This document shows, piece after piece, positions 8,853-17,739 of a DNA stretch of 64,000 bases. Both the position numbers and the translations under genes were made by a program. Origin of the DNA: an uncultured Cytophagales bacterium (GTDB lineage: Bacteria; Bacteroidota; Bacteroidia; Cytophagales; Thermoflexibacteraceae); NCBI GenBank assembly GCA_938039675.1, contig CALHUI010000007.1:1-64000 (forward strand), given 5' to 3'. The notes beneath the pieces were generated by a model, which had not been told where the DNA came from, did not search any database, and saw only the letters and a list, made by a program, of their open reading frames with translations. Each line of letters opens with the position of its first letter. The first letter of the stretch is position 1.

Positions 8853-9437
8853 CTAAACTTGCTCTACCCAGCCGTCAATCACACGACAGATATTAGCAAA
8901 AATTTCTTCAATTTCGCCAATGCCGTTGATAGAGGTAAACTTGCCTTGCGCAGCGTAGAAATCGGCAACGGGGCGGGTTTTGGTGTTGTATTCCTGTACG
9001 CGCTTTTGCACGAGCTCTTCGTTTTGGTCGTCGGGGCGGCCGGAGGTTTGTCCGCGCAGCAACAGGCGTTTAACAAGTTCGGCTTCATTTACTTCCAGCG
9101 CAATCATGCCCGAAATGGCTAAACCGTTTTCTTGCAACATTTTGTCAAGCGCTTCGGCTTGTGCTACTGTGCGCGGGAAGCCGTCGAAGATAAAGCCTTT
9201 CGCGCTGCGGTTATCCTGAATTTTATTGCGAATCATGCCGATAACCACCTCATCGGGTACGAGTATGCCTTTATCCATCAGCTTTTTGGCAGAAAGCCCA
9301 AGCTTGGTTTGGGCAGCAATTTCGGCACGCAATAAATCACCCGTAGAGAGGTGAATCAGTTGGTATTTTTCTATGAGTTTTTGGCTTTGTGTGCCTTTGC
9401 CGGCACCCGGAGGGCCAAACAGTACCAGATTAATCAT
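8853..9437 (-). CDS. adk: adenylate kinase
   Basis: Interconverts ATP + AMP and 2 ADP, keeping adenylate pools balanced. It has 194 residues, the short form. The P-loop is GPPGAGKGTQ at residues 8-17, followed by LSTGDLLRAEI (AMP binding) and FIFDGFPRTVAQA. The LID region is the short type (GRPDDQNEE) without the four-Cys zinc cluster. It is a single gene ending at a strong hairpin, with 82 bases upstream before the TPR protein gene. Confidence 0.97.
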   Translation of the reverse strand: MINLVLFGPPGAGKGTQSQKLIEKYQLIHLSTGDLLRAEIAAQTKLGLSAKKLMDKGILVPDEVVIGMIRNKIQDNRSAKGFIFDGFPRTVAQAEALDKMLQENGLAISGMIALEVNEAELVKRLLLRGQTSGRPDDQNEELVQKRVQEYNTKTRPVADFYAAQGKFTSINGIGEIEEIFANICRVIDGWVEQV

Positions 9438-9519
9438 GTAAAAGGTTTGTATTTATTTGCCAAAGGTTGATTTACAATTTGTTCATGTAACACAAAGGAA
9501 AGAAGCAATCGGTAAAAAA

Positions 9520-10677
9520 TCAAAAATCCGATTTGAGATATTCATAATTGTCTAAGGCTTTTGCCTGTTTGTAGTAGCGTTGAGCAACGGTCTGATTGCG
9601 TTGCTGCTTGTAGTGGCGGTACAGTCCGGCGTAGGTATAGAGTTTGTAAGGGTTGGCATAGCTGATTTTTTCTGCCAGCAGCAGGTTTTCTGCCGCCTGA
9701 TAGGATTTAATGGCTGCGGTCAAATCTTTGCGTTGAAACTCGGCCAGCATACCGCTGAAAACTTGAGCGGCGGCCATAAAAAGCGGTCTTTCCGATTTTT
9801 GCAAAGCAGGCAACATTTGTGCTGCCTCATCATAGTGCTTAGTCAGCAGCGCCGTTTCTATAAAGGCAGCCACGTAGTGCGGATTGTTGGGAAAGCGCTG
9901 TGCCAGTCGGCGGCTGTGAGCTAAGGCTTTTTCGTAGTCGTTTTCGTAGCGCAGATAAATGTGCGTTAAGTAGCCCGCTGCCTCGTTGGCCGTAAAAATG
10001 GCTTTTTGGGTGCAGGCTTCCAGATTTTCCAAGCCTTCTTTTTTGTTGCCTTCCTTGAAAAAAATAACAAACGGCCGATAAACAGGGTAGCGTTCGGGGT
10101 AGTATGCCCTGTAATAGCTGTACAGCCCCGTCATGAAGTTAAGTTCAACATTTTGCGAACGCAAATCAAAGGCGGTTTTAATCAGTCCGTAGAGTTGTTT
10201 GGCTTCTCCTAAGGCTTGCATAGATTCGCCGCGTTCGTTGTAGTGCTGCATGAGCAACCCACGGGCAGTGAGCATAAAAAACACACCTTCTATATCATTG
10301 GGGTTAACATCCAGCATTTTTTGCGAAGCAGCAATGGTTTTTTCCAGAAAGTAGCTGTGTTGTTTAAAATTTTTACCATCAAAATTGTCAAACGGCATAT
10401 GTTGCCAGAAAAGTAACAAGGCGTTGAGCAATGGCGTAACAGGATGTTCGGGATGGCGTGCCTGCACTTGGGCAAAATAGTGCCGTGCCTGCGCAAAGTC
10501 GCACCCATACATAAGCGGCAAGCCTTTTTCCAATAGCTCTAACGCGGTTTTATCGGAGAGCAGTGGAGGGACGACAACTTTTTTCTTTTGCCCCGCCGCG
10601 GAATTTACTTCGCCAACGGACAAGATGAGTATCCAAGCAGAGAGCAATAAAAACAAACGGATTTTTGGTAGCATCAT
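9520..10677 (-). CDS. TPR-like exported protein of unknown function
   Basis: About 385 residues if translation starts at the paired ATGs at 10677/10674, which begin a signal peptide (MMLPKIRLFLLLSAWILIL). The frame is open further upstream, but that part lies inside the preceding helicase gene. The mature part is helical with tetratricopeptide-style spacing (for example KGLPLMYGCDFAQARHYFAQ and EKALAHSRRLAQRFPNNPHY). Such proteins usually scaffold others in the periplasm. It follows the SNF2 gene by 13 bases, so co-transcription is likely. No specific partner can be named. Confidence 0.7.
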   Translation of the reverse strand: MMLPKIRLFLLLSAWILILSVGEVNSAAGQKKKVVVPPLLSDKTALELLEKGLPLMYGCDFAQARHYFAQVQARHPEHPVTPLLNALLLFWQHMPFDNFDGKNFKQHSYFLEKTIAASQKMLDVNPNDIEGVFFMLTARGLLMQHYNERGESMQALGEAKQLYGLIKTAFDLRSQNVELNFMTGLYSYYRAYYPERYPVYRPFVIFFKEGNKKEGLENLEACTQKAIFTANEAAGYLTHIYLRYENDYEKALAHSRRLAQRFPNNPHYVAAFIETALLTKHYDEAAQMLPALQKSERPLFMAAAQVFSGMLAEFQRKDLTAAIKSYQAAENLLLAEKISYANPYKLYTYAGLYRHYKQQRNQTVAQRYYKQAKALDNYEYLKSDF

Positions 10678-10690
10678 TGAACCGTAACAA

Positions 10691-13639
10691 CTATGCCAAC
10701 AGCGCGCTGATGTCACTTGCCGTCAGCTGCTTGACAAAATTTTCTTCGTTAAAAATCAAATATTCTGCTAATTTACGCTTTTTTTGCTGCAACAGAAGAA
10801 TTTTTTCTTCCACTGTATGCTTTGTGATAAACTTATAGACCATCACCTTGTTTTCCTGCCCAATCCGATGTGCACGGTCTATGGCCTGCGCCTCTACGGC
10901 AGGATTCCACCACGGGTCTAACAAGAAAACGTAATCTGCGGCGGTGAGGTTCAGACCTGTGCCGCCGGCTTTGATGGACAGCAGAAAAACAGGCACATCG
11001 GAGCGTTGCATAAACTTGTCCACTTGCGCCTGATGGTTGCGAGTGCTGCCGTCTAAGTAGGCATATTGGTACTTTTGCTTTGCCAACTGTATGCGCAGAA
11101 GTTCCAAATGCTTCACAAATTGGCTGAATATCAAAACTTTATGCCCTTCGGCAACGATGCTTTCCAAGCGATGGAGCACATCGCGCATTTTGCCGGAGTC
11201 ACCGATGTAGTCTTCCAGCACCATTTGCGGATGGCAGGCCAATTGTCGCAACCGGGTCAGCCCCTGCAAAATCAGGATTTGCGATTTTGCCAGCCCGTTT
11301 TTCTCGATATGTGCCAAAATTTCGTTTCTGTATTTGGACTTTATTTTCTCATATGATTCGCTTTGGCAGTCTGTCATTTCGCTGTAATGTACCTGCTCCA
11401 TTTTTTCGGGGAGGTCTTTGGCTACTTGGCTCTTATGCCTTCGGAGAATAAACGGCTTCACGAGAGTCCGTAACTTGTGCAATTGGGCGGTATCGTTCTT
11501 TTTTTCGATGGGCACAACAAAATTTTGCTGGAAATAGCTTTTCGAACCTAACAGCCCCGGATTAACAAAAGCCATTTGCGACCACAAATCCAACGTGCTG
11601 TTTTCTACGGGCGTGCCGGTGAGCGTAAGGCGATGTTTGCCGTTGAGTCGTTGCACAGCCTGTGCTATTGCCGAAGCGGGATTTTTAATGGCTTGTGCCT
11701 CATCCAGAATGATGTAGTTGAAATAGTATTTTTCCAATAAGTTGTCTATGTCTTGCCGCACGATGCCGTAGGAGGTAATGACCAAATCGTACTTGTTGAA
11801 AATGGCGGTGTTTTTATAACGGAATACGCCCGTGTATTTTAGTATGCGCATTTTGGGCGTAAACTTGCGTGCTTCCATTTCCCAATTGTAAATCAGGGAG
11901 GTAGGCAAAATCAGCAGAGAAGCGTGCGAAGGCGTTCTTTCTGCCGCAAACCGCTCTTTTTCGGCTTGTAGCAGGGCCAGCGTTTGTACGGTTTTGCCCA
12001 AACCCATGTCATCGGCAAGGCAGCCGCCAAAATTGTATTCGCGCAGGAAGTTGAGCCAGTTGTAGCCTGCCTTCTGATAGGGGCGCAATTGTCCCTTGAA
12101 TTGTTCGGGCAGCGGGTAGTCTTCGGGTTGCTCGAAATTGCGCAATTGTTCCAACTTGCGGCTCATGTTTACAGTAGCGACTTCTTGTCGTTCCAACTCG
12201 TGCAACAGTGCCACATGGTGCTTTTGCAGCACCAGTTGTTCGGATTTTGCTTCGGTGAAATACAAAAATTCGGCAAAGCGGGCAAACCATGCCTCGGGTA
12301 TCAAAGCCAACTCGCCGTTGGGCAGTTTAAACTCGCGCGTGCCTGCAAGAATGTAATTGCGGATTTGTATAAAAGGGATTTCGTAGTTGCCGAATCGGAT
12401 TTTTGCCCGAATATCGAACCAGTCGTTTACTTCTTTGACTTGCAGGTCAAAATAACTTTCGCCAATGAAATATTTTTTTGTCTCTTGATTGGTCTGTAAC
12501 AGATGGATACCATGTGCGGCTGTTTGGTTTTGGTGGCGTTGTAACCATTGCAGCGCTTTGCGGCCTTCCATGGTAGCTTTGCCTGTGCCTATTTCCAAAT
12601 CGTTTGACATAAGCCAGTGCAACCGTTCCTTTTCTTGCTCGGGCGAGCGGATGATTTTATGGAACACGTAATTGCCAGCCTTGTTTTCTATGCGAACCTC
12701 ACAGGCTTGCTCCTGCCCGGGTCTGAATTTAAATTCGCCGTAGCAGAACTGTAAATCAAACTGTATTTTGAAGTCAGGAGCAGTTGCTTCGTTGCCGTTT
12801 ACGCTTTCCTGAAAAAGTCCGGTTTGTACAGGTTTAGGTATTTCCGCAAAGCTCAGTGTTGTTTCCAGCGGATATTGATGCACGCAAATGTCCAAACCTT
12901 CGGCAGTAACATCAAAACTGCTCAGAAATTGCGGCAGCACATTTTTGAAGTACTGCTCTTCTGCCTGTTTAGGAATTTTCAACTCGTCTTTTTTTAAAAA
13001 GGGATACAGTTTTTTGCCGTCTAAGGGCTGTGCAAAACGATAGATGTTTTGCCCGATAAGCAACCATGCGGGTTGCGTGCAAATTACAATACCGCTTTGC
13101 TCGGGAGTCATAGAGAGGCGAAGTCCGCGGTAGAAAAGTTGCAGAAAAAAACTTGTGCCTTCGCTGTGGCGGCGATAGTGCGGCTGTACTTCTATTGGTT
13201 CGGGCATAAACGTCAGTTCCTTGTAGGTAGGGTTGCCGTCTTGCGCCATAATGAAGAATCGTTTGCCAGTCAGCCCTGCCAGATAGCTTGCGCGCCGCTT
13301 TTCCATGGCTTCGTAGATAGCCTCCTGTATCTGCCGATTGCCTTTTTCTTTATCATATGTTTTCAGGAAAAAATCCTGTACAGTCATTTTTTTAGTGGCA
13401 AATCGCCTTGCGACCGCTTCGGGGTGCATTTCTTCGGACAGGCGGATGAGTTCGCGGTCTTTTTCGTCTATCTGCGCGGCAAACTCGGCAACGTTCATGG
13501 ATGAGAGTTTCTGATAGCGCAGTGAAAGTTTGCCGTCAGCATCTAACTGGACAGCATAAGGGTCTATCAGATAGCCCAAATATTCATGGCGGAGCAGTGC
13601 ATAAACAATCGCAAAAGGTTGTGTGATGTCTATTTTCAT
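10691..13639 (-). CDS. SNF2/Rad54-family DEAD/DEAH-like helicase
   Basis: A DNA-dependent ATPase of the Swi2/Snf2 superfamily, 982 residues from the ATG at 13639. A TTG-started frame runs further back but sits inside the preceding hydrolase gene. Motifs run in order in the C-terminal half: I (DDMGLGKTVQ), Ia (LLILPTSLIYNW), II (DEAQ in ILDEAQAIKN), III (TLTGTPVENS), IV-V (LIFSQFVKHLE, SIKAGGTGLNLT), VI (QAIDRAHRIGQ). The N-terminal ~450 residues are the poorly conserved bacterial SNF2 N-terminal region. The ATG overlaps the TGA of the upstream hydrolase gene (ATGA), implying coupling. Probable role in chromatin-like DNA remodelling or transcription recycling; substrate unknown. Confidence 0.93.
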   Translation of the reverse strand: MKIDITQPFAIVYALLRHEYLGYLIDPYAVQLDADGKLSLRYQKLSSMNVAEFAAQIDEKDRELIRLSEEMHPEAVARRFATKKMTVQDFFLKTYDKEKGNRQIQEAIYEAMEKRRASYLAGLTGKRFFIMAQDGNPTYKELTFMPEPIEVQPHYRRHSEGTSFFLQLFYRGLRLSMTPEQSGIVICTQPAWLLIGQNIYRFAQPLDGKKLYPFLKKDELKIPKQAEEQYFKNVLPQFLSSFDVTAEGLDICVHQYPLETTLSFAEIPKPVQTGLFQESVNGNEATAPDFKIQFDLQFCYGEFKFRPGQEQACEVRIENKAGNYVFHKIIRSPEQEKERLHWLMSNDLEIGTGKATMEGRKALQWLQRHQNQTAAHGIHLLQTNQETKKYFIGESYFDLQVKEVNDWFDIRAKIRFGNYEIPFIQIRNYILAGTREFKLPNGELALIPEAWFARFAEFLYFTEAKSEQLVLQKHHVALLHELERQEVATVNMSRKLEQLRNFEQPEDYPLPEQFKGQLRPYQKAGYNWLNFLREYNFGGCLADDMGLGKTVQTLALLQAEKERFAAERTPSHASLLILPTSLIYNWEMEARKFTPKMRILKYTGVFRYKNTAIFNKYDLVITSYGIVRQDIDNLLEKYYFNYIILDEAQAIKNPASAIAQAVQRLNGKHRLTLTGTPVENSTLDLWSQMAFVNPGLLGSKSYFQQNFVVPIEKKNDTAQLHKLRTLVKPFILRRHKSQVAKDLPEKMEQVHYSEMTDCQSESYEKIKSKYRNEILAHIEKNGLAKSQILILQGLTRLRQLACHPQMVLEDYIGDSGKMRDVLHRLESIVAEGHKVLIFSQFVKHLELLRIQLAKQKYQYAYLDGSTRNHQAQVDKFMQRSDVPVFLLSIKAGGTGLNLTAADYVFLLDPWWNPAVEAQAIDRAHRIGQENKVMVYKFITKHTVEEKILLLQQKKRKLAEYLIFNEENFVKQLTASDISALLA

Positions 13640-14424
13640 ACAGAAGCAAGAAAGGATTGCAGCGTTTCCAGCAGTGCGGCGGGTTGTTCGGCATGTACCC
13701 AATGGCCGGCATTGGCAATGGTTACTAAACGGCTATAGGGGAAGATGTTCGCTATTTGCGCAGCGTCTTCATCGGTAATGTAGTGCGAGCGACTGCCCCT
13801 GATAAACAATGCAGGTGTGGTAATCGGGCGGCTGTACACAAGCGGTTGCCCTACTTCGGCAATATGCGAAGTGATAACGGGCAAATTGAAACGCCACGCA
13901 AATTGGTTGTCTTCGGTGCGGTAAAGGTTTTTGAGCAGAAACTGTCGTATGTCCCGGTCCATACCATGGCTTGCCAATATATTTTCTGCCTCTTGGCGGC
14001 TTTGCAGCGTAGCCAAGGGTATGGCATTCAATCCTTCTAAAATGTGCTGGTGATGCAAAGGGTAGGCACGCGGGGCAATATCTATTACTACCAAACGGTC
14101 TAACCGCTTGGGAAAATCGGCGGCAAGTTGCATGGCTGCTTTTCCTCCCATCGAGTGCCCGATAACACTTGTTTGCACAGGCTGTATCAGGTCAATGAGT
14201 TGCGCCATATCGGCTGCCATGTCGGTGTAGCGCATACTTTCTGCGTGGAAACTGCGTCCGTGATTGCGCATATCGGCCATTACGACATGATAGGTATCGG
14301 CCAGTGTTTTGGCCAGCGTTTGCCAGTTATCTAACAGCCCAAATAATCCGTGAAAGATGAAAAGACTGCCATTGGCGCGGTTATTTTCGCCCAGTTCTTT
14401 AAAATGTAAAACTTGTGCTTGCAA
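13636..14424 (-). CDS. alpha/beta-hydrolase, YbfF-type esterase
   Basis: A 262-residue cytoplasmic esterase-like hydrolase. The oxyanion segment is FIFHGLFGLLDNW, the nucleophile elbow is IGHSMGG (Ser), the acid lies near EDAAQI and the histidine is in GHWVHAEQP close to the C-terminus. The DMRNHGRS segment is typical of the YbfF/acyl-CoA-esterase group. It is the first gene of a tight three-gene run with the SNF2 helicase (4-base overlap) and the TPR protein. The natural substrate is not evident. Confidence 0.88.
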   Translation of the reverse strand: MQAQVLHFKELGENNRANGSLFIFHGLFGLLDNWQTLAKTLADTYHVVMADMRNHGRSFHAESMRYTDMAADMAQLIDLIQPVQTSVIGHSMGGKAAMQLAADFPKRLDRLVVIDIAPRAYPLHHQHILEGLNAIPLATLQSRQEAENILASHGMDRDIRQFLLKNLYRTEDNQFAWRFNLPVITSHIAEVGQPLVYSRPITTPALFIRGSRSHYITDEDAAQIANIFPYSRLVTIANAGHWVHAEQPAALLETLQSFLASV

Positions 14425-14530
14425 AGTTGTCGGGTTTTATTGATACGATTGCTATTAAAAATCCGACCTGAAAGGTAGTAGTTTTTTTGAAAAACGTGGC
14501 GCATTGTTTTTAGAAAACATGCCTACTTGC

Positions 14531-14538
14531 TATATTTG
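14531..14538 (+). promoter_or_regulatory. Bacteroidota-type -7 element before rpsU
   Basis: TATATTTG matches the TAnnTTTG -7 consensus used by the primary sigma factor in this phylum. A TTG lies 24 bases upstream (14504-14506), slightly far for a -33 box. The distance to the rpsU start is 44 bases. Confidence 0.5.
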
Positions 14539-14582
14539 CCCCCTCATCTGGCATAAGCAAACACTTACACCGACATAAAAGT

Positions 14583-14780
14583 ATGATTATCATCAACATC
14601 AAAGAAAACGAATCCATTGATAAGGCGCTAAAGCGTTTCAAGAAGAAATTTGAAAAAACAGGCGTAATGAAAGAACTGCGCGCCCGTACTTTCTTTGAGA
14701 AACCTTCTGTTCGCAAGCGCAACATTCGCCTGCGTGCTGCCTATCGTCAGTCTATCATTGCGGAAAGCAACAAGGCATAA
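14583..14780 (+). CDS. rpsU: 30S ribosomal protein S21
   Basis: Small-subunit ribosomal protein of 65 residues, very basic. The full length matches the family: an N-terminal strand (MIIINIKENESIDKALKRFK), then a helix with KKKFEKTGVM, and an RRxRxRAA-like tail (KRNIRLRAAYRQS). It is a stand-alone gene with its own promoter-like element and a terminator about 150 bases downstream. S21 takes part in initiation; in this phylum it has been tied to sequestering the anti-Shine-Dalgarno sequence. Confidence 0.97.
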   Translation: MIIINIKENESIDKALKRFKKKFEKTGVMKELRARTFFEKPSVRKRNIRLRAAYRQSIIAESNKA

Positions 14781-14928
14781 TTGCGGCTCTCCGCATTAAG
14801 CAGTTGAACAATTTAAAACGCACTGTATAAGTACGCGGATTGTTTCGGATGGTATGGTTTCTTGCTGAATTAAATCCGAAATGCCGAATTTCTGTTCTGA
14901 AACGCTGTTTTGCTTTGTTCGCTCATTT

Positions 14929-14967
14929 ACCTCCTAAGCTGTTTTATTTGCTGTTTAGGAGGTTTTT
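14929..14967 (+). terminator. terminator downstream of rpsU
   Basis: ACCTCCTAA (14929-14937) pairs with TTAGGAGGT (14955-14963). The loop is 17 bases and contains a further weak pairing. A T-run follows. The 5' arm, CCTCCT, also resembles an anti-Shine-Dalgarno sequence. Confidence 0.7.
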
Positions 14968-15000
14968 TATTTATATTTTCCCGAAAAGTCAGCTGCTCTG

Positions 15001-15657
15001 ATGGAGTTGTCCTCAGAAATTTTCAAATGGTTTACCGACCCGGAATACATCATCCTGTATGGTGGCCTTGCGCTCATTTCCGCAATCATATTTGCTGAAA
15101 ACGGCGTTTTTTTTGCCCTTTTGCTGCCCGGCGAATCACTCGTTTTTCTTACCGGCGTATTTTGCCACATGGGCTTGTTGCCACACTCGCTGCCTGTTAC
15201 TTTGCTGGCTGTTTATGCAGCCGCATTTAGCGGCCACCAGTTCGGGTACTATTTCGGTGTGCGCAGCGGGCAGTGGTTGTTGCGGCAGGAGGACAGTTAC
15301 CTCATTAAACGCAAACAATTGGCTATTGCATGCGCTTATTACCGCAAATATGGCATGTGGACTATCCTCATAGGGCGTTACATACCGGTTGTCAGAACGC
15401 TTGCACCTATTTTGGCGGGCAGTTTTGGCATGAAACACAGTGTTTTTACACTGTATAATTTCATCAGCACCACCTTGTGGGCAATCCCGTTCCTGTTGCT
15501 CGGTTACTTTGCCGGAGCAGTAGTGCCCAATCCGCAGCGTTATTTACCGCTTGTTTTTATCGGTTTGTTAGTCATCATTCTCATACCTTTACTCAAACCA
15601 CTGATACCCAAAAGCTGGCTTGCCTTTTTTTCAACATCGGACAGAGGAAAACGATAA
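15001..15657 (+). CDS. DedA/VTT-family inner-membrane protein
   Basis: A 218-residue integral membrane protein with about five hydrophobic segments. It carries the DedA signatures (FAENGVFFALLLPGESLVF, the re-entrant-loop motif, and GRYIPVVRTLAPILAG with the conserved Arg and Pro). DedA proteins are polyprenyl- or phospholipid-flipping membrane homeostasis factors. The gene is 24 bases upstream of kmo on the same strand and is probably co-transcribed, although the functions seem unrelated. Confidence 0.92.
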   Translation: MELSSEIFKWFTDPEYIILYGGLALISAIIFAENGVFFALLLPGESLVFLTGVFCHMGLLPHSLPVTLLAVYAAAFSGHQFGYYFGVRSGQWLLRQEDSYLIKRKQLAIACAYYRKYGMWTILIGRYIPVVRTLAPILAGSFGMKHSVFTLYNFISTTLWAIPFLLLGYFAGAVVPNPQRYLPLVFIGLLVIILIPLLKPLIPKSWLAFFSTSDRGKR

Positions 15658-15681
15658 TTAAACTTACTATCCCGACACAAA

Positions 15682-17034
15682 ATGCTACAACAAAAAGAAG
15701 AAGTATTGATTTTGGGCGGTGGGCTGGTTGGTTCTTTGCTCGCTGTGCTATTGGCAAAACGCAACTATCGGGTAGCTGTTTTTGAAGGGCGGCCTGACCC
15801 GCGCGAAAAAGGCTACGAACGAGGCAGGTCTATCAACCTCGCACTCAGCGATAGGGGCTGGAAAGCACTTGAAAGTGCCGGCGTTGCAGAGGCAGTCAAA
15901 AACATTGCCATCCCTATGTACGGGCGCATGATGCACAATCTCACGGGTGAGCTGACCTATCAGCCCTACGATGATACCGGCAAAGCCATTTATTCCGTTA
16001 CGCGCAGCGTGCTGAATCTGGCATTATGCAACGAAGCAACTAAGCACGGTGCAGTTTTTAAATTCGGCTATCGCAGCACCGAAGTAAACCTAAAAACCAA
16101 TCAGGTTACTTTGCGCTACACGGAAAGCGGTGAAATTATTACGGTTCAACCCGATATTTTACTTGGGGCAGATGGTGCTTTTTCCTCTGTACGGCAGGCC
16201 ATGCAGCGCACCGACCGATTTAATTATTCACAGCACTACATAGAATACGGCTACAAGGAACTTAGCATTCCGCCCACGGCGACGGGCGGCTTTCATTTAG
16301 AAAAAAATGTATTGCACATCTGGCCGCGTGGCAACTATATGCTCATTGCGCTGCCCAATGGAGACGGTAGTTTTACCTGTACTTTGTTTCTCCCTTTTGA
16401 AGGCAATGTTTCTTTTGAAAAACTAACATCCGATGCTGCCATTAGTGAATTTTTTCGGCAAAACTTCCCCGATGCAGTGCCTTTAATGCCGAATTTATTG
16501 CAGGAGTTTTCGGAAAATCCTACTTCATCGCTCATTACCATTCGCTGCAATCCTTGGACATACAGCGGGAAGGTTGGCCTTGTGGGTGATGCCGCACATG
16601 CCATTGTGCCTTTCTATGGTCAAGGAATGAACGCCGGTTTTGAAGATTGCCGCATCTTGACCGAGTTATTGGACAAACATGCCGGCAATTGGGCTACAAC
16701 TTTTAAGGACTATGAAAAAGCCCGCATTAACAACGCCAATGCCATTGCAGACCTTGCGTTGATGAATTTTGTCGAAATGCGCGATTTTGTAGCCAATCCT
16801 GCTTTTTTGCTGCGCAAAAAAATTGAGGCACACCTCCATCAGCTATTCCCTGACGAATGGATACCTCTTTACACCATGGTAACTTTTTCTGACTTGCCTT
16901 ACAGCGAAGCCTTGCGCATCGGGCGTATTCAAGACAAGATTATGCAGCGGGTAATGGCAACAAAAGATATTGAGCAAACATGGCAAAGCCTTGATTTTGA
17001 GGCTATCAAGAATGAGTTGCTGCAAAATATTTAG
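15682..17034 (+). CDS. kmo: kynurenine 3-monooxygenase
   Basis: FAD-dependent hydroxylase of 450 residues converting L-kynurenine to 3-hydroxykynurenine in oxidative tryptophan breakdown towards quinolinate/NAD. The N-terminal Rossmann motif is LGGGLVGSL. GRSINLALSDRGW and IPMYGRMMHN are diagnostic for KMO within the flavoprotein hydroxylases, and GDAAHAIVPFYGQGMNAG is the FAD/active-site segment. The C-terminal extension after residue ~380 matches bacterial KMO length. No other kynurenine-pathway gene lies in the window. Its stop overlaps the convergent gene's stop by 4 bases. Confidence 0.96.
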   Translation: MLQQKEEVLILGGGLVGSLLAVLLAKRNYRVAVFEGRPDPREKGYERGRSINLALSDRGWKALESAGVAEAVKNIAIPMYGRMMHNLTGELTYQPYDDTGKAIYSVTRSVLNLALCNEATKHGAVFKFGYRSTEVNLKTNQVTLRYTESGEIITVQPDILLGADGAFSSVRQAMQRTDRFNYSQHYIEYGYKELSIPPTATGGFHLEKNVLHIWPRGNYMLIALPNGDGSFTCTLFLPFEGNVSFEKLTSDAAISEFFRQNFPDAVPLMPNLLQEFSENPTSSLITIRCNPWTYSGKVGLVGDAAHAIVPFYGQGMNAGFEDCRILTELLDKHAGNWATTFKDYEKARINNANAIADLALMNFVEMRDFVANPAFLLRKKIEAHLHQLFPDEWIPLYTMVTFSDLPYSEALRIGRIQDKIMQRVMATKDIEQTWQSLDFEAIKNELLQNI

Positions 17035-17459
17035 TGCAAACCCAGCCATTTTTTGGCATCTTCCACATTGTCAAAATAGCGCAGGCGTTCCTGTGTATCG
17101 GCAGAGCCCATAGATGCCTCTTCGATGGTCTGTTCAACGGATACATGCGCAAAAAAATCTTGACTCATTACAATAGCTGATAAAGTGTCTTTCGGCATGG
17201 AAGAATCGGTATACAACTCTTGAAATTTTTCACTCACCCATGTCTGTAAATCAGGAGTTACCGTAAAGAAAAACTCCCGCAAATCGTTCATGTAAATCAA
17301 GGGCTTGTACTGTTTCAGCAAGGTAATGTAATTGAGCAATTCTTTTTGATAAGTAATCTCATCCATTTCTCGCGATGCCGCTTTCCATGTAACATAAACT
17401 GCCTTTTTGGCACTATTATAAGCCAAAAGCTGATAAGAACTATTGTAAATTTCTTCCAT
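17031..17459 (-). CDS. conserved hypothetical, SpoIIAA/STAS-like fold
   Basis: A 142-residue soluble protein. The pattern (YQLLAYNSAKKAVYVTWK, then a helix, then KPLIYMNDLREFFFTVTPDL, ending DNVEDAKKWLGL) resembles small STAS/SpoIIAA-like proteins of Bacteroidota, where the last helix sits next to a 'DAKKWL' ending. Function unknown. It is a single gene converging on kmo with a 4-base overlap of stops. Confidence 0.6.
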   Translation of the reverse strand: MEEIYNSSYQLLAYNSAKKAVYVTWKAASREMDEITYQKELLNYITLLKQYKPLIYMNDLREFFFTVTPDLQTWVSEKFQELYTDSSMPKDTLSAIVMSQDFFAHVSVEQTIEEASMGSADTQERLRYFDNVEDAKKWLGLH

Positions 17460-17693
17460 TCTATTTCATATCGATTGATTGGATGTAATTTATATTTTTT
17501 AATAAAATTTTGTAAACAGTATTGTGCCGATGTTTAACAACATTTAACGCGGATGATACAACACCTTTTGCACGGGCGGCGCACATCCGTTCAGGATGGG
17601 TAATGAACAAAATAAATTGGCATTGTAGAATTCAGATTCAAAAAACGGTGCAAAACATCTCATCCGCAACAATCCTAAACTTTGCTCAAATGC

Positions 17694-17701
17694 TTAATTT
17701 T
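17694..17701 (+). promoter_or_regulatory. -7 element before htrA
   Basis: TAATTTTG fits TAnnTTTG and lies 38 bases before the htrA ATG. A clear -33 TTTG at the usual spacing is not seen. The upstream gap (17460-17739, 280 bases) holds nothing else recognisable. Confidence 0.4.
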
Positions 17702-17739
17702 GCAGTACTTGTTGTATCGTTCTTTTTACAGCTATTTTT

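Noticed and set aside
10691-13702. TTG start at 13702 for the SNF2 helicase
   Set aside because: It would place 21 extra residues within the preceding gene, while the ATG at 13639 overlaps the stop as ATGA and starts a better N-terminus.
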